Shown here in pieces: positions 1-7,305 of a stretch of DNA of 64,000 bases. The stretch lies in contig CAZPWT010000003.1 in NCBI GenBank assembly GCA_964590435.1, positions 61,052-125,051 of the forward strand, written 5' to 3'. The number at the start of each line of letters is the position of its first letter. Position 1 is the stretch's first letter. The notes below the pieces were generated by a model that had not been told where the DNA came from, did not search any database, and worked only from the letters and a program-made list of their open reading frames with translations. This stretch comes from WSZJ01 sp964590435 (GTDB taxonomy: Bacteria; Planctomycetota; MHYJ01; WSZJ01). The position numbers and the translations under genes were made by a program.

Positions 1-982
1 CGCCGTCCTTGCGAAGGACGTCACCACCCACACCGCCGCGCTCAAGGCGCTTCCCGGCTCGATCGAGCTCACCGCCCCGAAGAACGCCGCGGTGTGGATT
101 GACGGCGAGCGGCGCGGCGCGGGGGCGCAGACGTTCGCGAACGTGGCGCCCGGGGAGCATCGCGTGCGGGTGTTCGACGTCGAGCGCGTCGTGAAAGTCG
201 AAGCGGGAAAGGCGGCCGCGGCCTCCTTCACGCTCAAGGACCTCGGCCTCGTCCGGATCGCGGCCGGGGAATTCACGCTCGGGAGCGACGCCGGGCACGC
301 GGACGCGCAGCCGGCGAAACGGATCACGCTGTCGGCGTACCTCCTCGACCGCTGCGAAGTCACCAACCGGCAGTACAGGCGCTTCCTGGAGGACGTGAAG
401 GCCGGTGGCGACGAAGCGTGGCGGCACCCGGACCAGCCCGCGGGGAAGGACCACACGCCGGGGACCTGGACGGCGAAGGGGACGCTGACGGAGGAATGGC
501 CGGTGCTGGGGGTGGACTGGTTCGATGCGTACGCGTACTCCCGCTGGGCCGGCAAGCGGTTGCCGACGGAAGCGGAGTGGGAGCGTGCGGCGCGCGGCGC
601 CGGAGGGTTCGCATATCCGTGGGGGAACGAGGGGCCGTCATCGGGGGAGACCCGCGCGAACCTGGGCAACCGCGACGGCGGCACGGGTGGCCCGCGGACG
701 GTCGGGAGTTACCCGTCGGGCGCGAGCGCCGAGGGCGTGTTCGACCTGATCGGCAACGCGTGGGAGTGGTGCGCCGACTGGTACGCGGCGGATGCGTACG
801 CCTCGGCTCCCGCCGAGAACCCGCGCGGCCCGGCCAGCGGCAGGAGCCGTGTCCTCCGCGGCGGATCGTTCGGGACGCACGCGTTCGAGGTGCGCGGTTT
901 CGATCGCGCGAGTGGCGAGACCGTGGGCGAACCGAAGCGGACTGTCGGGTTCCGGTGCGCGGTGGACGCGGAACGGCAGTAG
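1..982 (+). CDS. PEGA-like plus formylglycine-enzyme-like domain protein, 5' truncated
   Basis: The frame is open from base 2 to the stop, so the gene begins upstream of the window; 326 residues are visible. Visible residues about 20-75 (AVWIDGERRG, VAPGEHRVRV) resemble a PEGA surface-layer repeat. From about residue 80 the protein is an FGE/SUMF1-like fold: GEFTLGSD, EVTNRQYRRFL, LPTEAEWERAARG, YPWGN, GNAWEWCADWY, RVLRGGSF and a terminal VGFRCA. The paired redox cysteines of true formylglycine-generating enzymes, expected shortly after RGGSF, are absent (FEVRGFDRAS there), so catalysis of sulfatase maturation is unlikely. The missing N-terminus may be a kinase, as in the related protein at 53549-56494; this is an inference. 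Confidence 0.85.
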   Translation, partial: AVLAKDVTTHTAALKALPGSIELTAPKNAAVWIDGERRGAGAQTFANVAPGEHRVRVFDVERVVKVEAGKAAAASFTLKDLGLVRIAAGEFTLGSDAGHADAQPAKRITLSAYLLDRCEVTNRQYRRFLEDVKAGGDEAWRHPDQPAGKDHTPGTWTAKGTLTEEWPVLGVDWFDAYAYSRWAGKRLPTEAEWERAARGAGGFAYPWGNEGPSSGETRANLGNRDGGTGGPRTVGSYPSGASAEGVFDLIGNAWEWCADWYAADAYASAPAENPRGPASGRSRVLRGGSFGTHAFEVRGFDRASGETVGEPKRTVGFRCAVDAERQ

Positions 983-1018
983 GGAGTGATGAGTGGTGAG
1001 GATTGAGGAAGGGCCTCC

Positions 1019-1438
1019 ATGAGAAGCGGTCGCCAGAACATCTCGAGCGGATCGCCGTGGGAGCCTGTTGTCGGGTACTCGCGGGCGGTACGGGTCGGCA
1101 ACGTGGTGCACGTCGCCGGGACGACGGGGACCGGGACGGACGGCAAGGTGGTTTCTCCGGACGCGTACGGCCAGGCGAAGGCGGCGCTTGCGAAAATCTC
1201 CGCTGCACTGGACCGGGCGGGCGCCTCGATGACGGACGTCGTTCGGACGAGGATCTACGTGACGAGCGTCGCGGATTGCGACGAAGTGGGGCGGGCGCAC
1301 GGGGAGAGGTTCCGGGCGATCCTGCCGGCGTGCACGATGGTCGTCGTGAGCGCCCTAGTGGATCCCGCGATGAAAGTGGAGATTGAGGCCGAGGCCATCC
1401 TGGGGAAAACGGCAGGGGAAGGGGAAACGGCGGGTTAG
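1019..1438 (+). CDS. RidA/YjgF family protein
   Basis: A 139-residue protein of the RidA (YjgF/YER057c/UK114) family, which as trimers hydrolyse reactive enamine/imine intermediates from PLP enzymes. Recognisable stretches are VVGYSRAVRVGNVVHVAGTT near the N-terminus, QAKAALAKISAALDRAG in the middle and VRTRIYVTSVADCDEVGRAH with LPACTMVVVSALVDPAMKVEIEAEA at the end. The start ATG has a GGAAGGG-like Shine-Dalgarno about 8 bases upstream. It lies just before a PLP aminotransferase, a sensible partner for a RidA protein. Odd: the last ten residues and the stop fall in or directly beside the left arm of a long palindrome, giving a low-complexity GKTAGEGETAG tail. Whether it has the canonical Arg-dependent deaminase activity is not settled. 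Confidence 0.9.
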   Translation: MRSGRQNISSGSPWEPVVGYSRAVRVGNVVHVAGTTGTGTDGKVVSPDAYGQAKAALAKISAALDRAGASMTDVVRTRIYVTSVADCDEVGRAHGERFRAILPACTMVVVSALVDPAMKVEIEAEAILGKTAGEGETAG

Positions 1439-1600
1439 GGCATGGGTGGGCGAGGGCGTGGGCGCGGGCTGGGGCAGTTCGCGCAGCGAGGGGCCAGAGT
1501 TGCCCAAGCCCCCTCCCTCGCCCCAGCCCACCCTCCGCCGAAGCCCGAAGGGCGGAGGCGGACCCCCACCCGTCGTCACCCCTTCCCCTGCCGTTTTTCC
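1404..1600. repeat. Long imperfect palindrome between ridA-like gene and aminotransferase
   Basis: The arms 1404-1435 and 1568-1600 are inverted copies of about 32 bases (core GGCAGGGGAAGGGG) with a few mismatches. The interior continues as a degenerate G-rich strand followed by a C-rich strand, so the whole element could fold into one long hairpin. The left arm supplies the last codons of the RidA-like gene. No open frame in it looks coding. Confidence 0.8.
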
Positions 1601-1636
1601 TCCGCCTTCCCCCCCGCCGTGAGCGATGATTCCGCC

Positions 1637-2959
1637 ATGACTACAGCCACCACGCACCCCCTGGTCGACTGCACTGCCCTCGCAAAACAGGCCTCCGGCA
1701 CCCGCGTCTCGAAGATGGCGTCGGGAATCATCGGGTCCGAGATTTTGAAAATCGCCGCGGACATCCGCGCGCTGGTTCGCGGCGGGAAGAAGATCTGCAA
1801 CCTGACGGTCGGCGATTTCGACCCGAAGCAGTTCCCGATCCCGGTGAAGCTGAAGAACGAGATCGGCAAGGCGCTCGACAAGGGCGAAACGAACTACCCG
1901 CCGTCCGACGGCGTGCTGGAACTGAGGCAGGCGGTGCAGCGGTACTACGAGCGCGAGCTCGGCTTGAAGTACCCGGTCGAGTCGATCCTCATCTGCGGCG
2001 GCGCGCGCCCCGTCATCTACGGGACCTACCGCACGCTCGTCGACCCCGGCGACCGCGTCGTCTACCCGCTTCCCTCCTGGAACAACAACCACTACATCCA
2101 CCAGATGGGCGCGGTCGGCGTGCCGGTCCCTTGCCGCCCGGAGGACAAGTTCCTCCCGACGCTCGAATCGCTTCGCCCGGCGTTCGCAGGCGCGCGGCTC
2201 GTGTGCCTCAACTCGCCGCTCAACCCCACCGGGACCGCGATGCAGCCGGCCGCCCTCAAGGCGATCTGCGAAGGCATCGTCGCGGAAAACCGCCGCCGCG
2301 AGGAAAAGGGCGAACGGCCGCTCTTCCTCATGTACGACCAGGTCTACTGGCCGCTCTGCGTCGGCGAAACGAAGCACGTCACGCCGCCGGAGCTCGTCCC
2401 GGAGATGGCGCGATTCACCGTGTTCGTCGACGGCATCTCGAAGGCTTTCGCGGCGACCGGCGTGCGCGTCGGCTGGGCGGTCGGCCCGGTGGACGTCATC
2501 GAGCGCATGAGCGCCATCCTGGGCCACGTCGGCGCCTGGGCCCCGCGCGCCGAACAGGTCGCCACCGTCGCGCTTCTCGACGACCCCGCCGCGTGCTCCG
2601 AGTTCTCAAAGACCTTCATGGCCGGCGTCACCCGCCGCCTCGAAGCGCTCCACGCCGGTTTCCAGAAAATGAAATCCGCCGGCCGCCCCGTCGACAGCAT
2701 CGCCCCGATGGGCGGCATCTACCTCACCGTGCGCATCAACCCGTTCGGGAAGAAAACCCCCGCGGGCGCCGTGCTCAAGACCAACGAGGAAATCCGCAAG
2801 CACATCCTCGAGGCCGCCCAGATCGGCATCGTCCCGTTCCAGGCGTTCGGCGCCCCCGACGACTCCGGCTGGTTCCGGCTGTCCGTCGGCGCGGTGAGTG
2901 AAGCGGACATCGCGGAGGCGTTGCCGAGGCTGGAAGCGGCGCTGGCGTCTTTGACGTAG
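1637..2959 (+). CDS. Class I/II PLP aminotransferase (aspartate aminotransferase-like)
   Basis: A 440-residue fold-type I aminotransferase. Visible elements: substrate/cofactor region LTVGDFDPKQF and NYPPSDGVLELRQAVQRYY, the PLP phosphate region ICGGARPVIYGTYR, NSPLNPTGTAM, YDQVYWPL, and the Schiff-base lysine in DGISKAFAATGVRVGW (Lys269), followed by FRLSVGAVSE near the C-terminus. The frame is open further upstream, but that part translates the G-rich palindrome and has no family similarity; ATG 1637 gives the normal length. The amino donor and keto acid cannot be told from sequence. The preceding RidA-like gene would fit a role in removing aminoacrylate or related imines. Expression is probably separated from ridA by the palindrome. 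Confidence 0.9.
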   Translation: MTTATTHPLVDCTALAKQASGTRVSKMASGIIGSEILKIAADIRALVRGGKKICNLTVGDFDPKQFPIPVKLKNEIGKALDKGETNYPPSDGVLELRQAVQRYYERELGLKYPVESILICGGARPVIYGTYRTLVDPGDRVVYPLPSWNNNHYIHQMGAVGVPVPCRPEDKFLPTLESLRPAFAGARLVCLNSPLNPTGTAMQPAALKAICEGIVAENRRREEKGERPLFLMYDQVYWPLCVGETKHVTPPELVPEMARFTVFVDGISKAFAATGVRVGWAVGPVDVIERMSAILGHVGAWAPRAEQVATVALLDDPAACSEFSKTFMAGVTRRLEALHAGFQKMKSAGRPVDSIAPMGGIYLTVRINPFGKKTPAGAVLKTNEEIRKHILEAAQIGIVPFQAFGAPDDSGWFRLSVGAVSEADIAEALPRLEAALASLT

Positions 2960-2969
2960 CCCGCCCCGA

Positions 2970-3128
2970 TCACTCCCCCAGTTCGCGGCACATGCCGACC
3001 ATCGCCGGCGGCTCTTCCATCTCGGCGATCGGAAGGGCCGCGAAACGGAAGATCGTGTCGTCCTGGAGGAATCCCCGGAGGGTCTGGACGGACTCGAGGG
3101 CCTTGAAGTAGCGGGTTACGGCGTGCAC
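2970..3128 (-). CDS. Small ORF overlapping the end of the YcaQ-type gene
   Basis: A GTG-initiated 52-residue frame (starts HAVTRYFKALESVQ, ends MVGMCRELGE) begins inside the last 13 bases of the upstream YcaQ-type gene and ends just before the convergent aminotransferase stop. It has normal-looking amino acid composition, unlike the Arg/Pro-rich shadow frames around it, and third positions are mostly G or C. The overlap suggests translational coupling. No family is recognised, and it could be the 3' end of a decayed gene or a chance frame. Confidence 0.45.
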   Translation of the reverse strand: MHAVTRYFKALESVQTLRGFLQDDTIFRFAALPIAEMEEPPAMVGMCRELGE

Positions 3129-4327
3129 GGGGCGATTGTCTCATTCACCGGGGCGACGGTGCGCGCGCCGACGAGCGCTGCGAGGCGTTCCAACGCGTCG
3201 CGGAGGCGGCGGGCGTTGCGCGGCCGGCCTTCCCACCACAGCCCGCGGAATTCGAGCGTGCCGGAGTCGCGCTGGAACTTCGGCTCGATGCGCGCGACCA
3301 GTTCTTCGCCGTCGAGGACGGGCATCACGTAGTAGCCATATTTCCGCTTCGGCCCCGGCACGAACGCCTCGAATCGATAGTCGAACCCGAACAGCCGCAG
3401 CGCGCGCTGGCGGTCGCGGAGGATCGGGTCGAACGGGCTGAGGAGGCGCATGCGGTCGGGGGGCGCCGGGAGTTTTTCCAGGCGTTCGCGCCAGTCCGCG
3501 ACGGCGACCGCCTTGCGCGGCGGCGCGCCGTCGACCGACGCGACCAGCACTTCCTCGACGTCCCCTCGCCGAAGCGCTTCCCCGCACCAGCGCCGCGCCT
3601 CTGCCGGTCCGACGGCGCGCCAGAACGCGGCGATTTCGCCCGGGGTCGCGACGCCGAGCCGGTCGAGCGCCTCGCGGCACGCCCAGTCCTCGTGCTCGCG
3701 CTTCGAGGGTGCCGGGCGCGCGTGCGCTTCCGGCAGCACCCGCTCCGTGAGGTCGTACACTTTCTGGAACCCCTCGCGCCGCGCGATCGCCAGCTCCCCG
3801 GCGCGCCACAGCACCTCGAGCGCCGCCTTCTGCGGCTTCCATCCCCACCACCCGCCGGGCTCGCCCTTGCGGTCGTGCTCGAAGTCGCGCGACAGGACGG
3901 GGCCGTCGCGGCGGATGCGCTCGCGGATGTCGTCCAGGACTTTGCGGTAGCCGCGGCCGAGGCGGTCGCGGAGCCAGCCGTCCTCGTGGAAGCGGCGGCG
4001 GTGGCGTTCGAAGCGATGGCGCCAGTGGGGGAAGAACGCGGTGGGGATGGCGGAAGCGTCGTGGGTCCAGTGCTCGAAGAGTGAGCGGCGATTTTCGAGG
4101 AGCGTGGTGAGGAGCGCGGGGCGGTAGCGGTCGAGGCGCGACGCGAGCGTGAGGTGGTGGGCGCGTTCGACGACGTTGATGGAGTCCACCTGCACGAACC
4201 CCATCCGCTCGACGAGCGACTGCAGTGAGGCGGGGGTCGCGGCGCGGGAAGGGTCGTCGAGGAGCCCCTGGGCGCCCATGAGGAGGCGGCGAGCCTGGGG
4301 GGCGGAGACGGTGGGAAGGGCCGGCAT
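3116..4327 (-). CDS. YcaQ/AlkX-type winged-helix DNA glycosylase
   Basis: A 403-residue member of the HTH_42 family (AlkZ/YcaQ), which unhook DNA interstrand crosslinks and excise bulky alkylated purines. The N-terminal region has the hallmark GFVQVDSINVVERAHHLTL, containing the QxD form typical of the YcaQ/AlkX branch rather than the QxQ form of AlkZ. Further features are SLFEHWTHDASAIP, GWWGWKPQKAALEVLW, LLSPFDPILRDRQRALRLF and RIEPKFQRD. The frame can be extended to a GTG at 4351, but ATG 4327 (MPALPTVSAPQARRLL) matches the usual start. A small ORF overlaps its stop. Divergent from the lipoprotein gene at 4520. Self-contained repair enzymes of this type need no operon partner. Confidence 0.88.
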   Translation of the reverse strand: MPALPTVSAPQARRLLMGAQGLLDDPSRAATPASLQSLVERMGFVQVDSINVVERAHHLTLASRLDRYRPALLTTLLENRRSLFEHWTHDASAIPTAFFPHWRHRFERHRRRFHEDGWLRDRLGRGYRKVLDDIRERIRRDGPVLSRDFEHDRKGEPGGWWGWKPQKAALEVLWRAGELAIARREGFQKVYDLTERVLPEAHARPAPSKREHEDWACREALDRLGVATPGEIAAFWRAVGPAEARRWCGEALRRGDVEEVLVASVDGAPPRKAVAVADWRERLEKLPAPPDRMRLLSPFDPILRDRQRALRLFGFDYRFEAFVPGPKRKYGYYVMPVLDGEELVARIEPKFQRDSGTLEFRGLWWEGRPRNARRLRDALERLAALVGARTVAPVNETIAPCTP

Positions 4328-4433
4328 GCGGGAGAGGATACCGTGCGGCACGCGCGTTGCGATTTATTGCATCGTCGGTCCTCAGATCATGCGAAACAGG
4401 GGAAAACGGGCGTTTCAGGCAGCCGGCGTCGAG

Positions 4434-4460
4434 GGACGCGGGCGCCGTGCGTCCGTTTTT
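4434..4460 (+). terminator. Intrinsic-terminator-like hairpin with no gene upstream
   Basis: GGACGC (4434-4439) pairs with GCGTCC (4449-4454) across a 9-base loop and is followed by GTTTTTA. It lies between two divergent genes, about 60 bases upstream of the lipoprotein start, so on the plus strand there is no coding gene for it to terminate. It could be a leader attenuator or the end of a short RNA. Confidence 0.5.
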
Positions 4461-4519
4461 ATTACGCTTGCGTCTGGAGTCCGGACGCCGCCCGGCTCCT
4501 CCTTTTACGGAGATCTCCC

Positions 4520-6223
4520 GTGAAGCCGCTTCTGCTCTGCGCCGCCGTCTTTCCGGCCCTCGCCGGCTGCGCCGCGCTTGCAACCGATCCCGCGCGCATC
4601 GACTTCAGGGCCACGGTGGGCGCCGACGACTGGCCGATGCCGCTTCCGGAACCGCTCGCCGTCCCCGTGCTCGACGCGCCGGCCAGCGCGGCGACGGGCG
4701 AGGAGATCGGGGCGTGGTGCGAAGCGCTGGCGAGCGAGGATGCGGACGAGCGGGACCGCGCGATGTCGGGGCTGCTCGCGGCCGGGAACGCTTCCCTGCC
4801 GCGGCTGGTTCCGCTGCGCGCGAGCGAGGATGCGGAGGTCGCGGCGCGGGCTTCGGCGCTGGTCGAGCGCATCCTGTTCGGGGACGTGGAGGCGTTGCGT
4901 GCCCGCGTGCGCGAGAACCTCGAGCCGGGGGACCCGATCGTTGACACACTGGAGGCTCGGCTGGACCGCCGGATGGAGGTGCGCGAATCGGCGGTGGAGG
5001 TTCTCGGGGCGATCCGGGACGCCAACCTGCGCGGCGGACTCGGGGATCCTACGGCGCCCTATCGGCGCGGGTTGCTGGAGCTCTTCGCGGTGCTGGCCGG
5101 GAGCCCTGCGGGGGAGCGCGACCGCCGACGTCGCGCTGCGGGGTACGACGATCCCGGCGATCCGGCCGCGCTGAACGCCTGCGCCCGGATCGCGCGGTTC
5201 GGGTTGCGCTCCCGCGACGTCGAAGTCCGCAAAGCGGCGCTCGGCGCCGTCTCGGCGATGAGCGTGTCCTGGCAGGCGTCCCTCTTCGGCGAACTCCTCG
5301 CTCTGAAATCCGACCCCGCGCTCGCGGAACGGGCGCTGGAGATCATGGCCTCCGCCGCGCGCGCCGGCGCCGACGGCGTCGCCTGCCCCTCCCTGAGCAC
5401 GGTCCCCGGCCCGCCGATCGGCCCCACGAACGTCGCCGCGGCCCTCGTGCCGCTCACCCCCGAACTTCTCCGGTACGCCCTCGACGATCGGAACCCCGCG
5501 CCCGCGCGGATCTGGGCGCTCGAAGCCGCGTCCTACTCCGGCGAACCCGGCATGGCCGCGCAGATCGCGGAGCTGGGGCGCGACCCGCGCTTCCAGATCC
5601 CTGTCTTCGATGCGCTCGTCGTCCTGGGAGGACCGGAAGCGGAAGAAGCGATCGTCGGCGCGCTGCGGCGGCCGCTCGCCGGCATCCCTGCCGAGAGCGC
5701 CGAGTCCGCGGCCGCGCGCCGCGGCATCCGCGCGGCGGTCCCGATCCTGGCCGACCGCGCCGGGGAACGCGCCCGGGTGTGCGCCGTCGTCGGCGCCGTC
5801 GCGGGTCCCGAAGACGCCGGCACCGTGGTCGCCCTGCTCCGCCGTTCCACGCAGGTGGACGAAATCCGCCCGCTCTTGGGCGCCCTCGTCCGCCTCTCGC
5901 CTCTCCCGGGACCCCACGAACTCGCCGCCCGCGAGGCCGTCCGCGCCCTGCTCTCGTCCGAAAACCCCGACCTGCGCTTCCTTTCCAGCTGCGCGCTGTC
6001 CGCTCTCGACTCGCGCGACGGCATCGCCGCGTGGGGCCCGCTGCTCGAGGACGGCGCCCTCGTGACCGTCACCTGGCCGGGCTGGAGCGGCTCGTGGTCC
6101 CTCCAGGACTACGCCCCCGTCGCGCTCGAACAGCTCACGGGGATGGAGTTCGTCGAGGAGGATCCGCTCCCGGCGTGGCGCGAGTGGTGGGAAGCGCACC
6201 GGGCGGAGTACGGGCGGGAGTGA
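4520..6223 (+). CDS. HEAT-repeat lipoprotein
   Basis: A 567-residue exported protein. It begins at a GTG with a GGAG Shine-Dalgarno 8 bases upstream and a type II signal peptide (MKPLLLCAAVFPALAGC), the lipobox being LAGC with Cys17. After a Pro-rich linker the rest is alpha-helical repeats with alternating Ala/Leu/Arg character (for example EIGAWCEALASEDADERDRA, EVRKAALGAVSAM, AEEAIVGALRRPL), typical of HEAT/PBS lyase-like scaffolds. The C-terminus contains the planctomycete-style LEQLTGMEF ... WREWWEAH ending that often closes HEAT proteins of this group. Function is unknown, presumably protein-protein contacts in the periplasm. Longer N-terminal extensions of the frame cover the intergenic hairpin and lack coding character. 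Confidence 0.82.
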   Translation: MKPLLLCAAVFPALAGCAALATDPARIDFRATVGADDWPMPLPEPLAVPVLDAPASAATGEEIGAWCEALASEDADERDRAMSGLLAAGNASLPRLVPLRASEDAEVAARASALVERILFGDVEALRARVRENLEPGDPIVDTLEARLDRRMEVRESAVEVLGAIRDANLRGGLGDPTAPYRRGLLELFAVLAGSPAGERDRRRRAAGYDDPGDPAALNACARIARFGLRSRDVEVRKAALGAVSAMSVSWQASLFGELLALKSDPALAERALEIMASAARAGADGVACPSLSTVPGPPIGPTNVAAALVPLTPELLRYALDDRNPAPARIWALEAASYSGEPGMAAQIAELGRDPRFQIPVFDALVVLGGPEAEEAIVGALRRPLAGIPAESAESAAARRGIRAAVPILADRAGERARVCAVVGAVAGPEDAGTVVALLRRSTQVDEIRPLLGALVRLSPLPGPHELAAREAVRALLSSENPDLRFLSSCALSALDSRDGIAAWGPLLEDGALVTVTWPGWSGSWSLQDYAPVALEQLTGMEFVEEDPLPAWREWWEAHRAEYGRE

Positions 6224-6226
6224 CGC

Positions 6227-7120
6227 CTACCGGACTGTCCCGAACATCCCCGCGAGAGCCCCGCGGAACGTCGCCCACAATTTCCCGACGCGGCCGCGCT
6301 CGTACAGGAGCAGCCGCAGAAGGTCCACGAGCCCCGCGCGGCGCTGCGCCCGGAAGTAGCCGGGAAGCGCGCCCGCGTGCAGCCGCTTCGTCCACCGGCG
6401 ATTCCGTGCCTGGTAGTACCGCCGTTGCGCGGAGTGGTGCGTGACGGGAATGGTGCGGCCCATGAAGCGGCGTTCCTCGTACTCGCCGAGGCGGTGGCGG
6501 AGGCGGGCGTCGCGGACGGCGACGATGTCGAGGCCCGCGCGGCGGACGCGGAGGCCGAACTCGATGTCGACGCCGTCGATGAAGAAGTCCTCGCGCATGA
6601 GCCCGGCCTTGTCGAACGTGGCGACAGGAATGAGGCTGCCGGAGGCGATGGCGAAGAACAGGTGGCGCGTGAGCGGCTCGGTCGCCTCGCGGATCTCGCA
6701 GAGTTTCCCGTCGGCCGACGTCAGGAACTGCGGCGCTTTCTTCTGTGAAGGGTCGGCAGCGACGGCGGCGGCGATCCCGATGGACGAGTCCGCGCAAGCC
6801 GCGAGGAGCGCGGCGACCATCCCCGGCTCCGCGACGCTGTCCTGGTCAAGGAGCAGCACGTACGCTGCGCCGAGTTCCCGCGCCCGCTTGATCCCGCGGT
6901 TCTGCGCCGCGGCGATGCCGAGGTTCCCCGCGTTCCGCAAGATCTCGAGGCGTTCGTCGCGGATCGCCGCGACCGGCGCCAGCTCGCCCTCCGCCGACCC
7001 GTTGTCCACGACGATCACGCGCTGCGCCTGCTCCAGCGCTGCCGCCGCGCCTGCCGCCGCTTCCGGCCGCGGGTGGAACGTCACGATGACGGCGGCCACG
7101 GGCGGCGCAGGGGCGGGCAT
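6227..7120 (-). CDS. GT2 family glycosyltransferase, rhamnosyltransferase-like
   Basis: A 297-residue GT-A fold enzyme. VAAVIVTFHPRPEA opens the nucleotide-sugar fold, VIVVDNGS and LEILRNAGNLGIAAAQNRGI follow, and LLLDQDSVAEPGM is the metal-binding DxD-like motif. FFIDGVDIEFGLRVRRAGL corresponds to the acceptor/catalytic region seen in rhamnosyltransferases, and a basic C-terminus (RRYYQARNRRW) is likely peripheral to the membrane. ATG 7120 is chosen; the frame extends upstream without similarity. Converges almost end to end with the HEAT lipoprotein (stops 3 bases apart). The sugar and acceptor are unknown, and no polysaccharide cluster surrounds it. Confidence 0.88.
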   Translation of the reverse strand: MPAPAPPVAAVIVTFHPRPEAAAGAAAALEQAQRVIVVDNGSAEGELAPVAAIRDERLEILRNAGNLGIAAAQNRGIKRARELGAAYVLLLDQDSVAEPGMVAALLAACADSSIGIAAAVAADPSQKKAPQFLTSADGKLCEIREATEPLTRHLFFAIASGSLIPVATFDKAGLMREDFFIDGVDIEFGLRVRRAGLDIVAVRDARLRHRLGEYEERRFMGRTIPVTHHSAQRRYYQARNRRWTKRLHAGALPGYFRAQRRAGLVDLLRLLLYERGRVGKLWATFRGALAGMFGTVR

Positions 7121-7305
7121 GGCCGAAGTGTAGTCGCCGCGGCGAAACCCCCACAAGCGGGCGACGCTGGATTGACGCACTGCGTTATGCGGGGCGATGC
7201 CGTACAATGCCGCGAGTTTTGGAGGGAATCCGCAGGCCCCGGGCCCGCCACATTCGCCTGACCGGCCACTCGCCTGCGCCGACCTTGGAATTCGGGGTTT
7301 TTCGC

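Noticed and set aside
1442..1636. N-terminal extension of the aminotransferase
   Set aside because: It translates the G/C-rich palindrome and matches nothing in the family.
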